NCBI RefSeq assembly: GCF_003353175.1
Contig: NZ_QHKS01000022.1
Coordinates: 251-64,250 of the forward strand
From: Paraburkholderia lacunae
GTDB lineage: Bacteria; Pseudomonadota; Gammaproteobacteria; Burkholderiales; Burkholderiaceae
Reading direction: 5' to 3'
Length of the DNA: 64,000 nucleotides
The position numbers and the translations under genes are program-made. The notes under the pieces were generated by a model that was given only the letters and a program-made list of their open reading frames with translations, was not told where the DNA came from and searched no databases. Shown here piece by piece: positions 53,139 through 63,290 of this stretch. Positions within the stretch are counted from its first letter, which is position 1. Each line of letters opens with the position of its first letter.

Positions 53139-54482
53139 CTATTCACCCGTCTGCCCGGGCCAATGACTGAGCTGCGAACTCTTGCTGCCGGCAGCGACCA
53201 GCACGCCTTGAGGCTGCTCGTTGCTCGATTCGATCCAGCGCGAGCGCATTGGCGCGAGAATGAACTTCGCCGAAATGCCCGCGGCGATCGTCACGGCCGC
53301 GGAGACGACAAAGACGAGATTCCAGCCGCCTGTGGCCGACAGCACCGAAGCGATCGGCACCAGCAGCGAAGCCGTGCCCTTCGCGGTGTACAGGGTGCCT
53401 GCATTGGCCGCCGCATATTTGCTGCCGAACGTATCGGCGCAGATCGCGGGAAAGATCGAGAAAATTTCCCCCCAGAACAGGAAGATCAGCGCGGCGAAGG
53501 TCATGAACGCATACGGGTTGGTGCCGTACTGCATCAGTCCGAGCAATGCGAGGCCCTCGCCGATGAAGATCACGAACATCGTGTTTTCGCGGCCGAGCTT
53601 GTCGGAGATGAAGCCGCACAGCGGACGTGTAAAACCGTTGCAGATATTGTCGATCGAGAGAGTTGCGGTGAGCAGCGGCAAGGTCATGCCGAATATCGTC
53701 ATCGGAATGCGCGCGAGGCCCCAGTCTTTCGCGATCGGGCCGATTTGCGCGGTCGCCATCAAGCCGCCCGCCGCCACCGCGACGAACGACACGTAGATCA
53801 CCCAGAACACCGGTGTCCTGATCATCTGGCCAGGCGTGTAATCGACCTTGGTCACCGCGAATTTCCTCTTGGGCGCAGCGGCCTGGCGCAAATTCGGCTT
53901 CTTCAGCATCAGCGCAAGCAGGAGAATGCTTACACCTTGCAGGATGCCGAAAAAGAGAAACGTGTGCTCGTAGCCCGAGCGCGTAATCATGTTGGCGATT
54001 GGAATGACCGTCACTGCCGCGCCGGCGCCGAAGCCCGCGGCAGTCAGGCCCGCGGCAAGACCGCGGCGATCGGGAAACCACTTCAGCGCGTTGCCGACAC
54101 ACGTGCCGTACACCCCGCCCGCGCCGATCCCCGCGATGACCGCCGACACATACAGCATCGGCAAGGTCGTCGCATACGAATTGATGACCCATGCGAGACC
54201 GGCACATACGGCGCCGCCGGCGACGACCGGACGCGGCCCGAACTTGTCGACCAGCCAGCCCTCGACCGGCACGAGCCAGGTTTCAGTCAGGATGAAGATA
54301 GCGAAAGCGAGTTGAATCGATGCTTCGCCCCAGTGATGCCTTGTGTTCATCGGCGTGACGAACAACGTCCATGCGTATTGCAGATTGGCCACCAACGCCA
54401 TGCACATCATGCCGATGACGAGTTGCCACCAACGGTTCGCCCAGAATACGCGGGCCGTGGTCTGCTGAGTAATTTCGTCCAT
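53139..54482 (-). CDS. oxlT: Oxalate/formate antiporter (OxlT-like MFS transporter)
   Basis: A 447-residue OFA-family MFS protein with 12 predicted membrane helices. Characteristic segments are NLQYAWTLFVTPMNTRHHWG at the start of helix 1 and WLVDKFGPRPVVAGGAVCAG between helices 2 and 3. OxlT exchanges oxalate for formate. A formyl-CoA transferase gene 4 kb away supports an oxalate role. A CbbR-like LysR gene diverges from it across 369 bp. Confidence 0.88.
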   Translation of the reverse strand: MDEITQQTTARVFWANRWWQLVIGMMCMALVANLQYAWTLFVTPMNTRHHWGEASIQLAFAIFILTETWLVPVEGWLVDKFGPRPVVAGGAVCAGLAWVINSYATTLPMLYVSAVIAGIGAGGVYGTCVGNALKWFPDRRGLAAGLTAAGFGAGAAVTVIPIANMITRSGYEHTFLFFGILQGVSILLLALMLKKPNLRQAAAPKRKFAVTKVDYTPGQMIRTPVFWVIYVSFVAVAAGGLMATAQIGPIAKDWGLARIPMTIFGMTLPLLTATLSIDNICNGFTRPLCGFISDKLGRENTMFVIFIGEGLALLGLMQYGTNPYAFMTFAALIFLFWGEIFSIFPAICADTFGSKYAAANAGTLYTAKGTASLLVPIASVLSATGGWNLVFVVSAAVTIAAGISAKFILAPMRSRWIESSNEQPQGVLVAAGSKSSQLSHWPGQTGE

Positions 54483-54851
54483 GAGCCTTGTCTCCGCTAT
54501 CTATTTGGTGCAGCCAGCCAAAACGCCACGCTGTATGCACTCCACCTTATGGTTATGATCCGAAAAGCCTTGCCGTCCGGGCATATTTAATATTTTTCCT
54601 CTAATTCTTTTCTTTAAAGACAGACTTGCTGAATTCGCAATTTTCCCAGCCGCTATTTAATCTGATCAATTACGAATCGGTGTCCCATCCGCAACTGGCC
54701 GCCCGTTCAGCCATGCCCTGAAACCAAGCGTTAACCCGGATCCGAAGTTCTCAATTCCGCTTTCTTATAAGACTCATGCTAGGGTCAATGCTGAATTACT
54801 AATAATTAAAGTTTGTTATTATGTGGATTCACGTTTGCTTATACATCGACC
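54483..54851. other. Divergent promoter region of oxlT and a LysR gene
   Basis: An AT-rich spacer of 369 bp. Near the LysR start it contains TAATAATTAAAG and similar tracts. LysR proteins usually bind a T-N11-A type site in such divergent spacers, but I could not choose one site over others. Confidence 0.4.
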
Positions 54852-55799
54852 ATGACGATGCGCAATGCGACCCTGCGGCAACTGAAGGTTTTCGAAACGG
54901 TGGCGCGCCATCTGAGCTTCTCGCGCGCGGCGGAAGAATTGCATCTGACGCAGCCCGCCGTCTCCACCCAGGTCCGGCAACTCGAGGAACACGCGGGGCT
55001 GCCGCTGTTCGAACAGCTGGGCAAAAAAATCTATCTGACGCCGGCCGGCACCGAGATGCTCCACTACAGCCGCGCGATCATCCAGCAGTTCCACGAAGTC
55101 GACGAAGCGATGGGCCAGCTCAAGGGCGTCTCCGGCGGCAAGCTGAACGTCGCGGTGATCAGCGCCGGCGACTACTTCTTTCCGCGCTTGCTGGCCGAAT
55201 TCACACGACGCTACTCGGGTGTAGTGCTGAACCTTGCGGTGCACAATCGCGAGGAATTGCTGCATCAACTCGCCACCAATCAGACGGACCTCGCGGTAAT
55301 GGTGCGCCCGCCGCACGAAACCGACGCGACCAACGAACCGTTCGCGCCGCACCCTTATGTGATCGTGGCGGCGCCCACGCACCCGCTCGCGAACAAGCGC
55401 AACATCAAGATGAACCAGTTGGGCAACGAGGCTTTTATCGTGCGCGAACGCGGCTCGGACACGTGGAATTCGATGGAAGAAGGCTTCGCCGGCCGGCTCA
55501 CCAATCTGAACATCGCGATGGAGATCAAGAGCACGGAGACGATCAAGCAGGCCGTGATCGCCGGCATGGGCATCGCGTTCCTGTCCGCGCATACCATCAG
55601 CCTCGAATTGCAGCTCGGCCATCTCGTCGTGCTCGACGTCGAGGGTTTTCCCGTCATGCTCAACTGGTATGTCGTGCATCGGAAGAACAAGCGCCTGCCG
55701 CCGGTTGCCGTCGCCTTCAAACGTTTCCTGATGGAGGAAGGCGCGAACCTGATCGAGCAGATCACACGCGTAAGGGAATTGAGCGTTTATAAGCAGTAG
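54852..55799 (+). CDS. LysR-family regulator (CbbR-like)
   Basis: A 315-residue regulator resembling the CbbR subgroup. The HTH reads TLRQLKVFETVARHLSFSRA then ELHLTQPAVSTQVRQLEEHA. The effector domain has VISAGDYFFPRLLAEFTRRY and FPVMLNWYVVHRKNKRLPPV, typical of that subgroup. It diverges from oxlT and is a plausible activator of oxalate genes. Two near starts exist (54852 and 54858); the frame is open further upstream without support. Confidence 0.92.
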   Translation: MTMRNATLRQLKVFETVARHLSFSRAAEELHLTQPAVSTQVRQLEEHAGLPLFEQLGKKIYLTPAGTEMLHYSRAIIQQFHEVDEAMGQLKGVSGGKLNVAVISAGDYFFPRLLAEFTRRYSGVVLNLAVHNREELLHQLATNQTDLAVMVRPPHETDATNEPFAPHPYVIVAAPTHPLANKRNIKMNQLGNEAFIVRERGSDTWNSMEEGFAGRLTNLNIAMEIKSTETIKQAVIAGMGIAFLSAHTISLELQLGHLVVLDVEGFPVMLNWYVVHRKNKRLPPVAVAFKRFLMEEGANLIEQITRVRELSVYKQ

Positions 55800-55907
55800 G
55801 CTATGGAAATCCAATAAAACTTTGACTATTGCAAGTTGATCGGCACTTCTATGCTGCAGGTGAGTTCGCCACCCCGTTCTCACACCTGTCAGCCCAGGAG
55901 GCCGATC

Positions 55908-56222
55908 ATGGATCACGCTTCGATTGTGTCCCATGCCAGCACGCGCACTGCACGCGTTGCCGTGGACAATCCCGACGATGCCCACTTGAGCGCTTACAAC
56001 GCCGCGTTCAGCGACCTTGGCTTGCGGTTCCGCTGGGACCGCGACACGTTCGACGTCCTCAAGGAATTCAACTGCGAAGCTGCGCGCATCACCGCGTACA
56101 TCGAGCGGTTCCATGCGCATCTTCACCGGGCATACGAGGCCGACTTTCTCGCGCAACTGATCCTGCAAAAGAAAGTCCAGTACTACAACCAGTTCGCTCC
56201 GGCTGGCGGCGAACTGCTCTGA
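55908..56222 (+). CDS. Small conserved-looking protein of unknown function
   Basis: A 104-residue protein, largely helical, with LRFRWDRDTFDVLKEFNCEA and AYIERFHAHLHRAYEADFLA. Several His, Cys and Asp/Glu residues are spaced as if to bind a metal, though no known motif matches. AGGAGG lies six bases before the ATG at 55908, a very strong ribosome binding site. It sits 108 bp after the LysR gene in the oxalate region. I do not know its function. Confidence 0.65.
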   Translation: MDHASIVSHASTRTARVAVDNPDDAHLSAYNAAFSDLGLRFRWDRDTFDVLKEFNCEAARITAYIERFHAHLHRAYEADFLAQLILQKKVQYYNQFAPAGGELL

Positions 56223-56275
56223 CTCGTGCTCCGACTCGCCATCCGCTCTGCTTGCCGTTCGACGCGTCGGAACAT

Positions 56276-57199
56276 TCATGCTTGACCGCGCGTCGCGCGC
56301 CGAGTCGAGCGGTAGCGTGCACAGGCGCGCTGATACCGGTGTTCATAACTGCCGTTACGCCGGCTACGGCCGTGCCGGTATGCGCCCGTGCGCGCCATGC
56401 CCCGCGGCGATGTCTCGCGCAGCGTCCACATTGGCTCGTCGCCGTCATGCCATTCGATACGCGCGAGCAGGCCCGGACGCGCCAATACTAATCCGTGGCA
56501 ACGTCCCGCGAATCCATGAGCGTCGGCGCCATGACCGTTGGAATATTCCCGGCTCAGCATCAGATGTGCGCCTAACGCTGCGGCCAGCACACTCATCGCG
56601 AACAGCGCGGCGAGTCCGAACGGTTCGGCCTGTTCAGTGACAAAGCCGTAGCCGAGCCATCCACACAACACCAGCGCCAGCAGATTGACGGAGTGGTGGC
56701 TTGGACGCGCCGGCGCGTCCGCGTCCTTCGCTTCCAGCAGCCCGGTCAGTTTGCAAAAGACGATCGCCGACGTCGCGAAAATCAGTGCGCCGATGAATAT
56801 CGCCGCATATAGTTCGATGCGCTCGACATTGGCCAGCGCCGCGGATGACGGCGCCGACGTCACATAACGCGCAAACCCGCCGGCCATCGCGGCGATCCCC
56901 GCGCTGCTGCCGAGCAGGGCAACGAGCCGGGGCCTCCGCGTCAGATCGCGCCGCCGCACGAGCCACGCGCCGAGCGCGGCGCCCGCCAGCCCAGCCGTCA
57001 CCACGCCGCCGCTCGCGCCGACGCCGGCCGCGAGCAGCCCGGCGAGCGCGGCAGCCAATGCACCTGCGTGCCAATACGGCCGGCGGCGAGAACGCCGTGC
57101 AAGCGGCAATTGCCCGATAGCGGCAAGCACCGCCGCCAGCACAGCGGCCAGCAAGAAACCGGCTCCCATCCACACGGTACTGTCAGACGCTAGCAGCAT
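56276..57199 (-). pseudogene. Truncated PntB-like transhydrogenase membrane subunit
   Basis: The first roughly 220 codons resemble the membrane part of the NAD(P) transhydrogenase beta subunit: GAALGAWLVRRRDLTRRPRL, VALLGSSAGIAAMAGGF, then IFIGALIFATSAIVFCKLTG and a further set of helices. After about 56524 the frame turns into Arg-rich sequence without similarity, and the whole NADP-binding domain III (about 200 residues, with GYGMAVAQAQ-type motifs) is missing. Full PntB has about 460 residues. PntAB is known to help growth on oxalate in Methylobacterium by making NADPH, so its relic here fits the locus theme. Confidence 0.6.
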
Positions 57200-57256
57200 G
57201 CGTGCTCCTCCGTGTTGCGATGCAACGGCGTTGGGCCGAACCCGATTCGCTTCAAT

Positions 57257-58075
57257 TCAGGCGGTCGTTGCAGTGACCAACGCCGCAGCCGACGCCGCCA
57301 CCTCGCACGCGGCGATCAATGTATTGCTGAGCGTGCCGATCCCGTCGATCGTGATCGTCACCGTCGAGCCATCCTTGATCGAGCCGACGCCAACCGAGGT
57401 GCCGCATGCGATCACATCGCCGGGTTCGAGCGTCAGGTCCTGCGAAATCATGCTGACCTGCTCGGCCGGCGAAAAAACCATATCGGCGAGCGGATAGTTC
57501 TGCCGCTCGACACCGTCGAGCATCGTCACGAGATGCGCTTTGCGCCAGTCGAAACCCGAGACGATCGCGGGTCCGATACAACAGAACGTATCGAAGCCCT
57601 TCGCACGGCACCATTGCGGAAAGTGTGGATTCTCGTTCAGCAGATCGGCCGCGGTTACGTCGTTGACGAGCGTGTAGCCGAAGATCGCTTCGGCGGCCTG
57701 TTCGACGCTCGCATCGCGGCAGCGCCGCCCGATTACGATGCCGAGTTCGCCCTCGTAGGCAATCTTGCCCGCGTAGCTGATCGGGCGCCGGATCGGTTCG
57801 CCCGAGCCGATCACCGACCCTGCCGGCTTCAGCAAGAACAGCGGATGCGCCGGCACCGGTTTGTCGAGCTTCGCGGCCAACGCGTGAAAGTTGTTCCAGA
57901 GCGCAACGATCTTGCCAGGGGCGCAAGGCGCAAGCGGCGTCAGCGCACGGGTCGACAGCACGGCGCCGGTCGGCACCGGCCGATTGAGGCTCTCATACTC
58001 ATGCAGATAACCGCCCTCGACCTGGCCGAACACACTGCCGCCGTCGCCCGACATGAACCGCATCCACGTATCCAT
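57257..58075 (-). CDS. Fumarylacetoacetate hydrolase family protein
   Basis: A 272-residue FAH-fold protein. It has GKIVALWNNFHALAAKL, KIAYEGELGIVIGRRCRDAS (metal-binding Glu pair), FGYTLVNDVTAADLL (metal Asp) and DVIACGTSVGVGSIKDGSTV. Relatives include 2-oxohepta-3-ene-dioate hydratases/isomerases, acylpyruvases and oxaloacetate decarboxylases. In this oxalate/CoA context a decarboxylase or acylpyruvase acting on a C4 oxo-acid is conceivable. It lies 100 bp downstream of frc, probably in its operon. Confidence 0.88.
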   Translation of the reverse strand: MDTWMRFMSGDGGSVFGQVEGGYLHEYESLNRPVPTGAVLSTRALTPLAPCAPGKIVALWNNFHALAAKLDKPVPAHPLFLLKPAGSVIGSGEPIRRPISYAGKIAYEGELGIVIGRRCRDASVEQAAEAIFGYTLVNDVTAADLLNENPHFPQWCRAKGFDTFCCIGPAIVSGFDWRKAHLVTMLDGVERQNYPLADMVFSPAEQVSMISQDLTLEPGDVIACGTSVGVGSIKDGSTVTITIDGIGTLSNTLIAACEVAASAAALVTATTA

Positions 58076-58166
58076 ACTTCGCTCCTTGAGCGTTTTTGAC
58101 GCGATCTTCCCTGCCTTCGAGTGCTGCCCGGAAAAAACGCGCCGTCACCTGTTTGATGTTTCAAAT

Positions 58167-58189
58167 CAGGCGCGATTAAATCGCGCCTG
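58167..58189. repeat. Perfect 11-bp palindrome overlapping the frc stop
   Basis: CAGGCGCGATT and AATCGCGCCTG flank a single base and overlap the frc stop codon. It could fold as a tight hairpin between frc and the FAH gene, but there is no T-run on the minus strand, so it is more likely an mRNA-processing or stability element than a terminator. Confidence 0.5.
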
Positions 58190-59423
58190 CCGTGCGCAAT
58201 GCGCTGATCTGTTCGGGCGTATAGCCGAGTTCGGCCATGACCTCGTCAGTGTGTTCGCCGAGCAGAGGCGAACGCGTGACTTCGGTTGGGCTATCGGACA
58301 GTTTGATAGGATTACCGACCGTCAGATATTTGCCGCGCAACGGATGATCGACTTCGACGATCGTGCCGGTCTTGCGCAGCGACGGCTCTTCCGCGATCTC
58401 CTTCATCGACAGAATCGGGCCGCACGGAATGTCGTACTTGTTGAGAATGCCCATGGCCTCGAACTTGGTCTTGGTCATGGTCCAGCGCTCGATCTCCGCG
58501 AAGATATCCTTCAGATGCGGCAAACGTGCGGCGGGCGTCGCGTAGTCGGGATCGGTGGCCCACTCTTCCTTACCGATCACGTTGCAGATTTTCGCCCACA
58601 CCGGCGCCTGGGTGATGAAGTAGATATACGCATTCGGGTCCGTTTCCCAGCCCTTGCACTTCAGAATCCAGCCCGGCTGACCGCCACCCGATGCGTTGCC
58701 CGCGCGCGGCACGGCTTCACCGAACTTCCCGTTCGGATATTGCGGGTATTCCTTCATGACGCCGGTGCGTTCGAGTCGTTGCTGATCGCGCAACTTCACG
58801 CGGCACAGGTTGAGCACGCCGTCCTGCATCGCGGCGAGTACACGCTGGCCGCGACCGGTGCTTGTGCGCTGATACAACGCCGTGACGATGCCGAGCGCCA
58901 GATGCAAGCCGGTGCCGCTGTCGCCGATCTGCGCACCGCTCACCACCGGCGGACCGTCGTCGAAGCCGGTGGTCGAAGCCGCGCCGCCCGCACATTGCGC
59001 GACGTTCTCGTAGACCTTGCAGTCTTCGTAGGGACCTGGGCCGAAGCCCTTCACCGATGCGACGATCATCCGCGGATTCAACTCCTGAATCCGCTCCCAC
59101 GTGAAGCCCATCCGGTCCAGCGCGCCCGGTGCGAAATTCTCCACCAGCACGTCGCATGTCTGGATCAGCGCTTCGAGCACCTGTTTGCCTTGCGGGTTTT
59201 TCGTATCGATCGTGACCGAGCGCTTGTTGTGATTGAGCATCGTGAAGTACAAGCTGTCCACCTCGGGAATATCGCGCAGTTGCTCACGCGTGATATCGCC
59301 CGCGCCGGCCCGCTCCACCTTGATCACATCCGCGCCGAACCACGCGAGCAACTGCGTGCAGGTCGGCCCCGATTGCACGTGCGTGAAATCGAGAATGCGC
59401 ACACCGTCGAGTGCTTTGCCCAT
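58176..59423 (-). CDS. frc: Formyl-CoA:oxalate CoA-transferase
   Basis: A 415-residue class III CoA-transferase that moves CoA from formyl-CoA (or succinyl-CoA) to oxalate. It opens ALDGVRILDFTHVQSGPTCT. The catalytic Asp is D168 in AQIGDSGTGLHLALG, matching Asp169 of the Oxalobacter enzyme, and the mobile glycine loop reads ASGGGQPGW. Together with OxlT it marks oxalate metabolism. The usual partner oxalyl-CoA decarboxylase is not present as an intact gene; a 46-codon ORF upstream may be its remnant. Confidence 0.93.
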   Translation of the reverse strand: MGKALDGVRILDFTHVQSGPTCTQLLAWFGADVIKVERAGAGDITREQLRDIPEVDSLYFTMLNHNKRSVTIDTKNPQGKQVLEALIQTCDVLVENFAPGALDRMGFTWERIQELNPRMIVASVKGFGPGPYEDCKVYENVAQCAGGAASTTGFDDGPPVVSGAQIGDSGTGLHLALGIVTALYQRTSTGRGQRVLAAMQDGVLNLCRVKLRDQQRLERTGVMKEYPQYPNGKFGEAVPRAGNASGGGQPGWILKCKGWETDPNAYIYFITQAPVWAKICNVIGKEEWATDPDYATPAARLPHLKDIFAEIERWTMTKTKFEAMGILNKYDIPCGPILSMKEIAEEPSLRKTGTIVEVDHPLRGKYLTVGNPIKLSDSPTEVTRSPLLGEHTDEVMAELGYTPEQISALRTAGAI

Positions 59424-59447
59424 GTCGTGTCTCCTGAAGTGTGCGTG

Positions 59448-59588
59448 TTACCTGTACTTGGTCTGATTCTTCGTGCCCGGCGCATGTTCACGCGGGTCGA
59501 CCCAGATGTTCACCACCGCGCAGCGGCGCGAGTCCTCGGCCGTCGTGCTGCCCGCGGCGGAACTCAGGGATGAAACAACGGCAGACAT
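59448..59588 (-). pseudogene. 46-codon ORF, possible collapsed oxalyl-CoA decarboxylase remnant
   Basis: The ORF starts MSAVVSSLSSAAGSTTAED with a good ribosome binding site (AGGAGACGACC) and ends VVNIWVDPREHAPGTKNQTK. The last part looks like the C-terminus of a ThDP enzyme such as oxalyl-CoA decarboxylase or a relative, and the first part looks like a variable N-terminal leader of one. An in-frame deletion joining the two ends of an oxc gene would explain it and would explain why frc lacks its partner. This is a resemblance judged by eye, and a small functional peptide remains possible. Confidence 0.35.
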
Positions 59589-59688
59589 GGTCGTCTCCTG
59601 GTCAATCGGTTGTGCGACGGTTATCGACGGATGCGGCCATTTCGATGACACCCGCCGCTGCGGGAGTCTGGCCGGCTTCGGTACATAC

Positions 59689-59704
59689 GGTATGTGATAT
59701 ATCA
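59689..59704. promoter_or_regulatory. Operator-like site 1 in the frc/sucC divergent promoter
   Basis: GGTATGTGATATATCA lies 101 bp upstream of the 46-codon ORF that precedes frc. The same 16 bases occur in exact reverse complement at 59862-59877. The core TGATATATCA is itself a 10-bp palindrome. It is a candidate site for the nearby GntR regulator. Confidence 0.65.
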
Positions 59705-59861
59705 TATTCAATCAAGGTCGATTTCAAGATGTGTTTGCGTCTGGATTTCTGCTTTAAACCCGCTTCAAGTCTTATCCCGCCTGCGTCACAGCCAGAAACT
59801 GCCGTTCGTGAACCTCTGAACTGAGGGAAAACACCGACTCACGTTGTGTCTTGAAGCCGTT

Positions 59862-59877
59862 TGATATATCACATACC
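59862..59877. promoter_or_regulatory. Operator-like site 2, exact inverse of site 1
   Basis: TGATATATCACATACC is the exact reverse complement of site 1 and lies 70 bp before the sucC-like start codon. The two sites therefore face opposite genes in a symmetrical way, as expected for one regulator controlling both directions. Confidence 0.65.
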
Positions 59878-59946
59878 ATATTTCACAGACCGTCAAGCGC
59901 GGTTTATCCCGCACCGCACGGTGCCACCCCACCCAGCGAGGAGACA

Positions 59947-61155
<1,209 letters not shown>

Positions 61156-61156
61156 C

Positions 61157-62032
61157 ATGGCTGTTCTGATCGATCGCAACACCAGGGTCATCTGCCAGGG
61201 CTTCACGGGATCGCAAGGCAGCTTCCATTCCGAACAGGCGCTCGCGTACGGGACGCGCATGGTCGGCGGCGTGACACCGGGCAAAGGCGGCGCGCCGCAT
61301 CTCGGCTTGCCGGTGTTCGATACGGTCGCGGAAGCGGTGGCGTGCACCGGCGCGGATGCCTCGGTGATCTACGTGCCGCCGCCGCTCGCCGCCGATGCGA
61401 TTCTCGAAGCCGTCGATGCTCAAGTACCGTTAGTGGTGTGCATCACCGAAGGCATCCCCGTGGTCGATATGGTGCGCGTGAAGCGCGCGATCGCCGGCTC
61501 GCGCACGCGGCTGATCGGCCCGAACTGCCCCGGCGTGATCACGCCGGGGCAGTGCAAGATCGGCATCATGCCGGGACATATCCATCGCGCGGGCAAGATC
61601 GGCGTGGTGTCGCGCTCGGGCACGCTGACCTATGAGGCCGTCGCGCAAACCACCGCCGTGGGACTCGGACAGACCACCTGCATCGGCATCGGCGGCGATC
61701 CGGTGAACGGCACGAACTTCATCGATTGCCTCGAACTGTTTCTCGCCGACGACGACACCCACGGCATCATCATGATCGGCGAGATCGGCGGCTCCGCGGA
61801 AGAAGACGCCGCGCAGTTCCTCAAAGACGCGCGCTCGACGAAGCCGGTGGTCGGTTTCATCGCCGGCACCAGCGCGCCGCCGGGACGGCGGATGGGCCAT
61901 GCGGGCGCGATCATTTCAGGCGGCAAGGGTACAGCGGGCGCGAAGATCGAAGCGATGCGCGCGGCGGGGATTCATGTCGCGCAGTCGCCCGCGGCATTGG
62001 GGGAGACAATGCTGGCGGCAATGCGGCGTTAA
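61157..62032 (+). CDS. Accessory succinyl-CoA ligase alpha-subunit-like
   Basis: A 291-residue CoA-binding subunit partnering the preceding gene, one base away. It has VICQGFTGSQGSFHSEQALA (CoA-binding), GGVTPGKGGAPHLGLPVF, IGPNCPGVITPGQCKIGIMP and the phosphohistidine motif GRRMGHAGAIISGGKGTAG. All catalytic features are present. Its stop overlaps the convergent GntR stop by four bases. Confidence 0.9.
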   Translation: MAVLIDRNTRVICQGFTGSQGSFHSEQALAYGTRMVGGVTPGKGGAPHLGLPVFDTVAEAVACTGADASVIYVPPPLAADAILEAVDAQVPLVVCITEGIPVVDMVRVKRAIAGSRTRLIGPNCPGVITPGQCKIGIMPGHIHRAGKIGVVSRSGTLTYEAVAQTTAVGLGQTTCIGIGGDPVNGTNFIDCLELFLADDDTHGIIMIGEIGGSAEEDAAQFLKDARSTKPVVGFIAGTSAPPGRRMGHAGAIISGGKGTAGAKIEAMRAAGIHVAQSPAALGETMLAAMRR

Positions 62033-62748
62033 TCCAGAAAATCGCAATTCGCTTCGACGAATGCCGCGAGATCGAGCGAGTGCTGACGCACGAGCCGCTC
62101 GGCCAATTCGGTATCGCGCTGCTCCAGCGCCTCGATGATGCGCAGGTGATCGACGATGGAACGCGACGCGCGGTCGCTCTGCGAAATGGTCATGCGGCGA
62201 ATCGCCCGCACGTGGATAAAGATGTTCTTGATCGTGTCCAGGATGATCTGCGACTTCGACAACTCGACGATCGCCTGGTGAAACGCAATGTTGGCGTCCG
62301 AATATTCGGCGATGTGCTCGGCCGGCGTGGCGTCGCGGAAATGGTCGAACATGTGGCGCAGCCGGGCGATTTCCTCGTCTGTGGCGTGCAGCGTAGCGAG
62401 ACGCGCCGCCATGCTTTCGAGCGCCGCCCACATCTGGATCATCTCGACGATTTCGCGTTTGCTCTTGCGCACGATATAGATGCCGCGGCGCGGCACCATG
62501 CGCAGAAAACCCTCCTGCTCGAGCAGCGTCATCGCCTCGCGCACCGGCGTGCGGCTCACGCCGAGCGACTCGCTCAGCACGCGTTCGTCGAGGCGAATCT
62601 CTTCGCGCGTCTGATAGATATCCGCGTCGGCAATGGCCTGGCGAAGCATCGCGTACGCCTGATCGCGCAAGCTCGCGCTTGCGCCGATCGGCTGCAGTGA
62701 CAACGTCAACGGTGTGGACACTGCTTCAGTTTGAAGTTCTGACGACAT
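62029..62748 (-). CDS. GntR-family regulator (FCD/FadR subgroup)
   Basis: A 239-residue regulator. The winged HTH (about 25-95) reads RLDERVLSESLGVSRTPVRE then MTLLEQEGFLRMVPRRGIYI. The helical FCD effector domain follows, with the expected metal-binding His/Asp positions (HQAIVELS, HLRIIEAL). It converges on the sucCD-like pair. It probably binds the GGTATGTGATATATCA sites at 59689, 59862 and the variant at 63021, so controlling frc, the ligase genes and itself. Confidence 0.92.
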   Translation of the reverse strand: MSSELQTEAVSTPLTLSLQPIGASASLRDQAYAMLRQAIADADIYQTREEIRLDERVLSESLGVSRTPVREAMTLLEQEGFLRMVPRRGIYIVRKSKREIVEMIQMWAALESMAARLATLHATDEEIARLRHMFDHFRDATPAEHIAEYSDANIAFHQAIVELSKSQIILDTIKNIFIHVRAIRRMTISQSDRASRSIVDHLRIIEALEQRDTELAERLVRQHSLDLAAFVEANCDFLD

Positions 62749-62950
62749 TCATCGCCTCTTGTTGAACATGAGCACGGTACGGCGCCGCCGCTGCCAACCC
62801 ACTACGTTGTTCGCCGAGGCCGATGAACCGGCCATGTTGCGCTGCAAGCTGCGCAACCGGCTGTGGGATCCAACGAGTCAGCAGAACGGTGGCGGCGGAG
62901 CCAAGACCAACGACAGCAACGGCAAGCAGCGAGAGAGGAACAAGTTCCAT
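62726..62950 (-). CDS. Small membrane-anchored ORF upstream of gntR
   Basis: A 74-residue ORF with one hydrophobic N-terminal helix (LSLLAVAVVGLGSAATVLLT). GGAG lies six bases before its ATG at 62950. It overlaps the start of the gntR gene by 23 bp, so translation of the two may be coupled. I do not recognise the family; it could be a decayed end of a transporter or a small regulator. Confidence 0.4.
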   Translation of the reverse strand: MELVPLSLLAVAVVGLGSAATVLLTRWIPQPVAQLAAQHGRFIGLGEQRSGLAAAAPYRAHVQQEAMNVVRTSN

Positions 62951-63020
62951 TTGTAACTCCGGATGATTGAGTGATGAGATGCCTCAATCATATGCTGCAA
63001 CGCCGCATAAATCAATATTC

Positions 63021-63036
63021 TGTATGTAGTATATCA
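63021..63036. promoter_or_regulatory. Operator-like site 3 upstream of the gntR gene
   Basis: TGTATGTAGTATATCA matches the two perfect sites in the frc/sucC spacer at 13 of 16 positions and lies 71 bp upstream of the small ORF that precedes gntR. Its position suits autoregulation. Confidence 0.5.
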
Positions 63037-63108
63037 ATCATTGTTGTTTTTAGGATTGCATCGTTACGGTAGCACGGGCGAGCCACGGACGGTTCACTGC
63101 CCGGCTGC

Positions 63109-63270
63109 CAGGTGGCGAGCGTGGTCGGTGGCGGCTTCACGCCGTTTATCGCGGTGGCGCTCGGCTGCTTTGCCGGTGGCTCGTGGCATCCGATGGCGGC
63201 TTATCTGGCGATCGGCTGTCTGATCTCGGTGCAGGCGGCAAAAATGAAGACCGGGCGCACGCTCGCCTGA
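63109..63270 (+). pseudogene. MHS-type MFS transporter C-terminal relic
   Basis: The frame reads QVASVVGGGFTPFIAVALG then AYLAIGCLISVQAAKMKTG and stops at 63268-63270. This is the last two membrane helices of a metabolite:H+ symporter (MHS) type MFS transporter, as in shikimate or 2-oxoglutarate carriers. Nothing of the first ten helices remains. The terminator of the former gene is still present directly downstream. Confidence 0.65.
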
Positions 63271-63290
63271 TTCTCGCCAGCATCTGTTAC

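Noticed and set aside
52119..54590. An 823-codon plus-strand frame across the LysR and OxlT genes
   Set aside because: It covers two well-supported minus-strand genes and has the His/Arg/Gln-rich composition of an antisense shadow.
58167..58189. Rho-independent terminator at the end of frc
   Set aside because: The 11-bp inverted repeat is perfect, but there is no T-run after it on the minus strand and the loop is one base, so I list it as a palindrome only.
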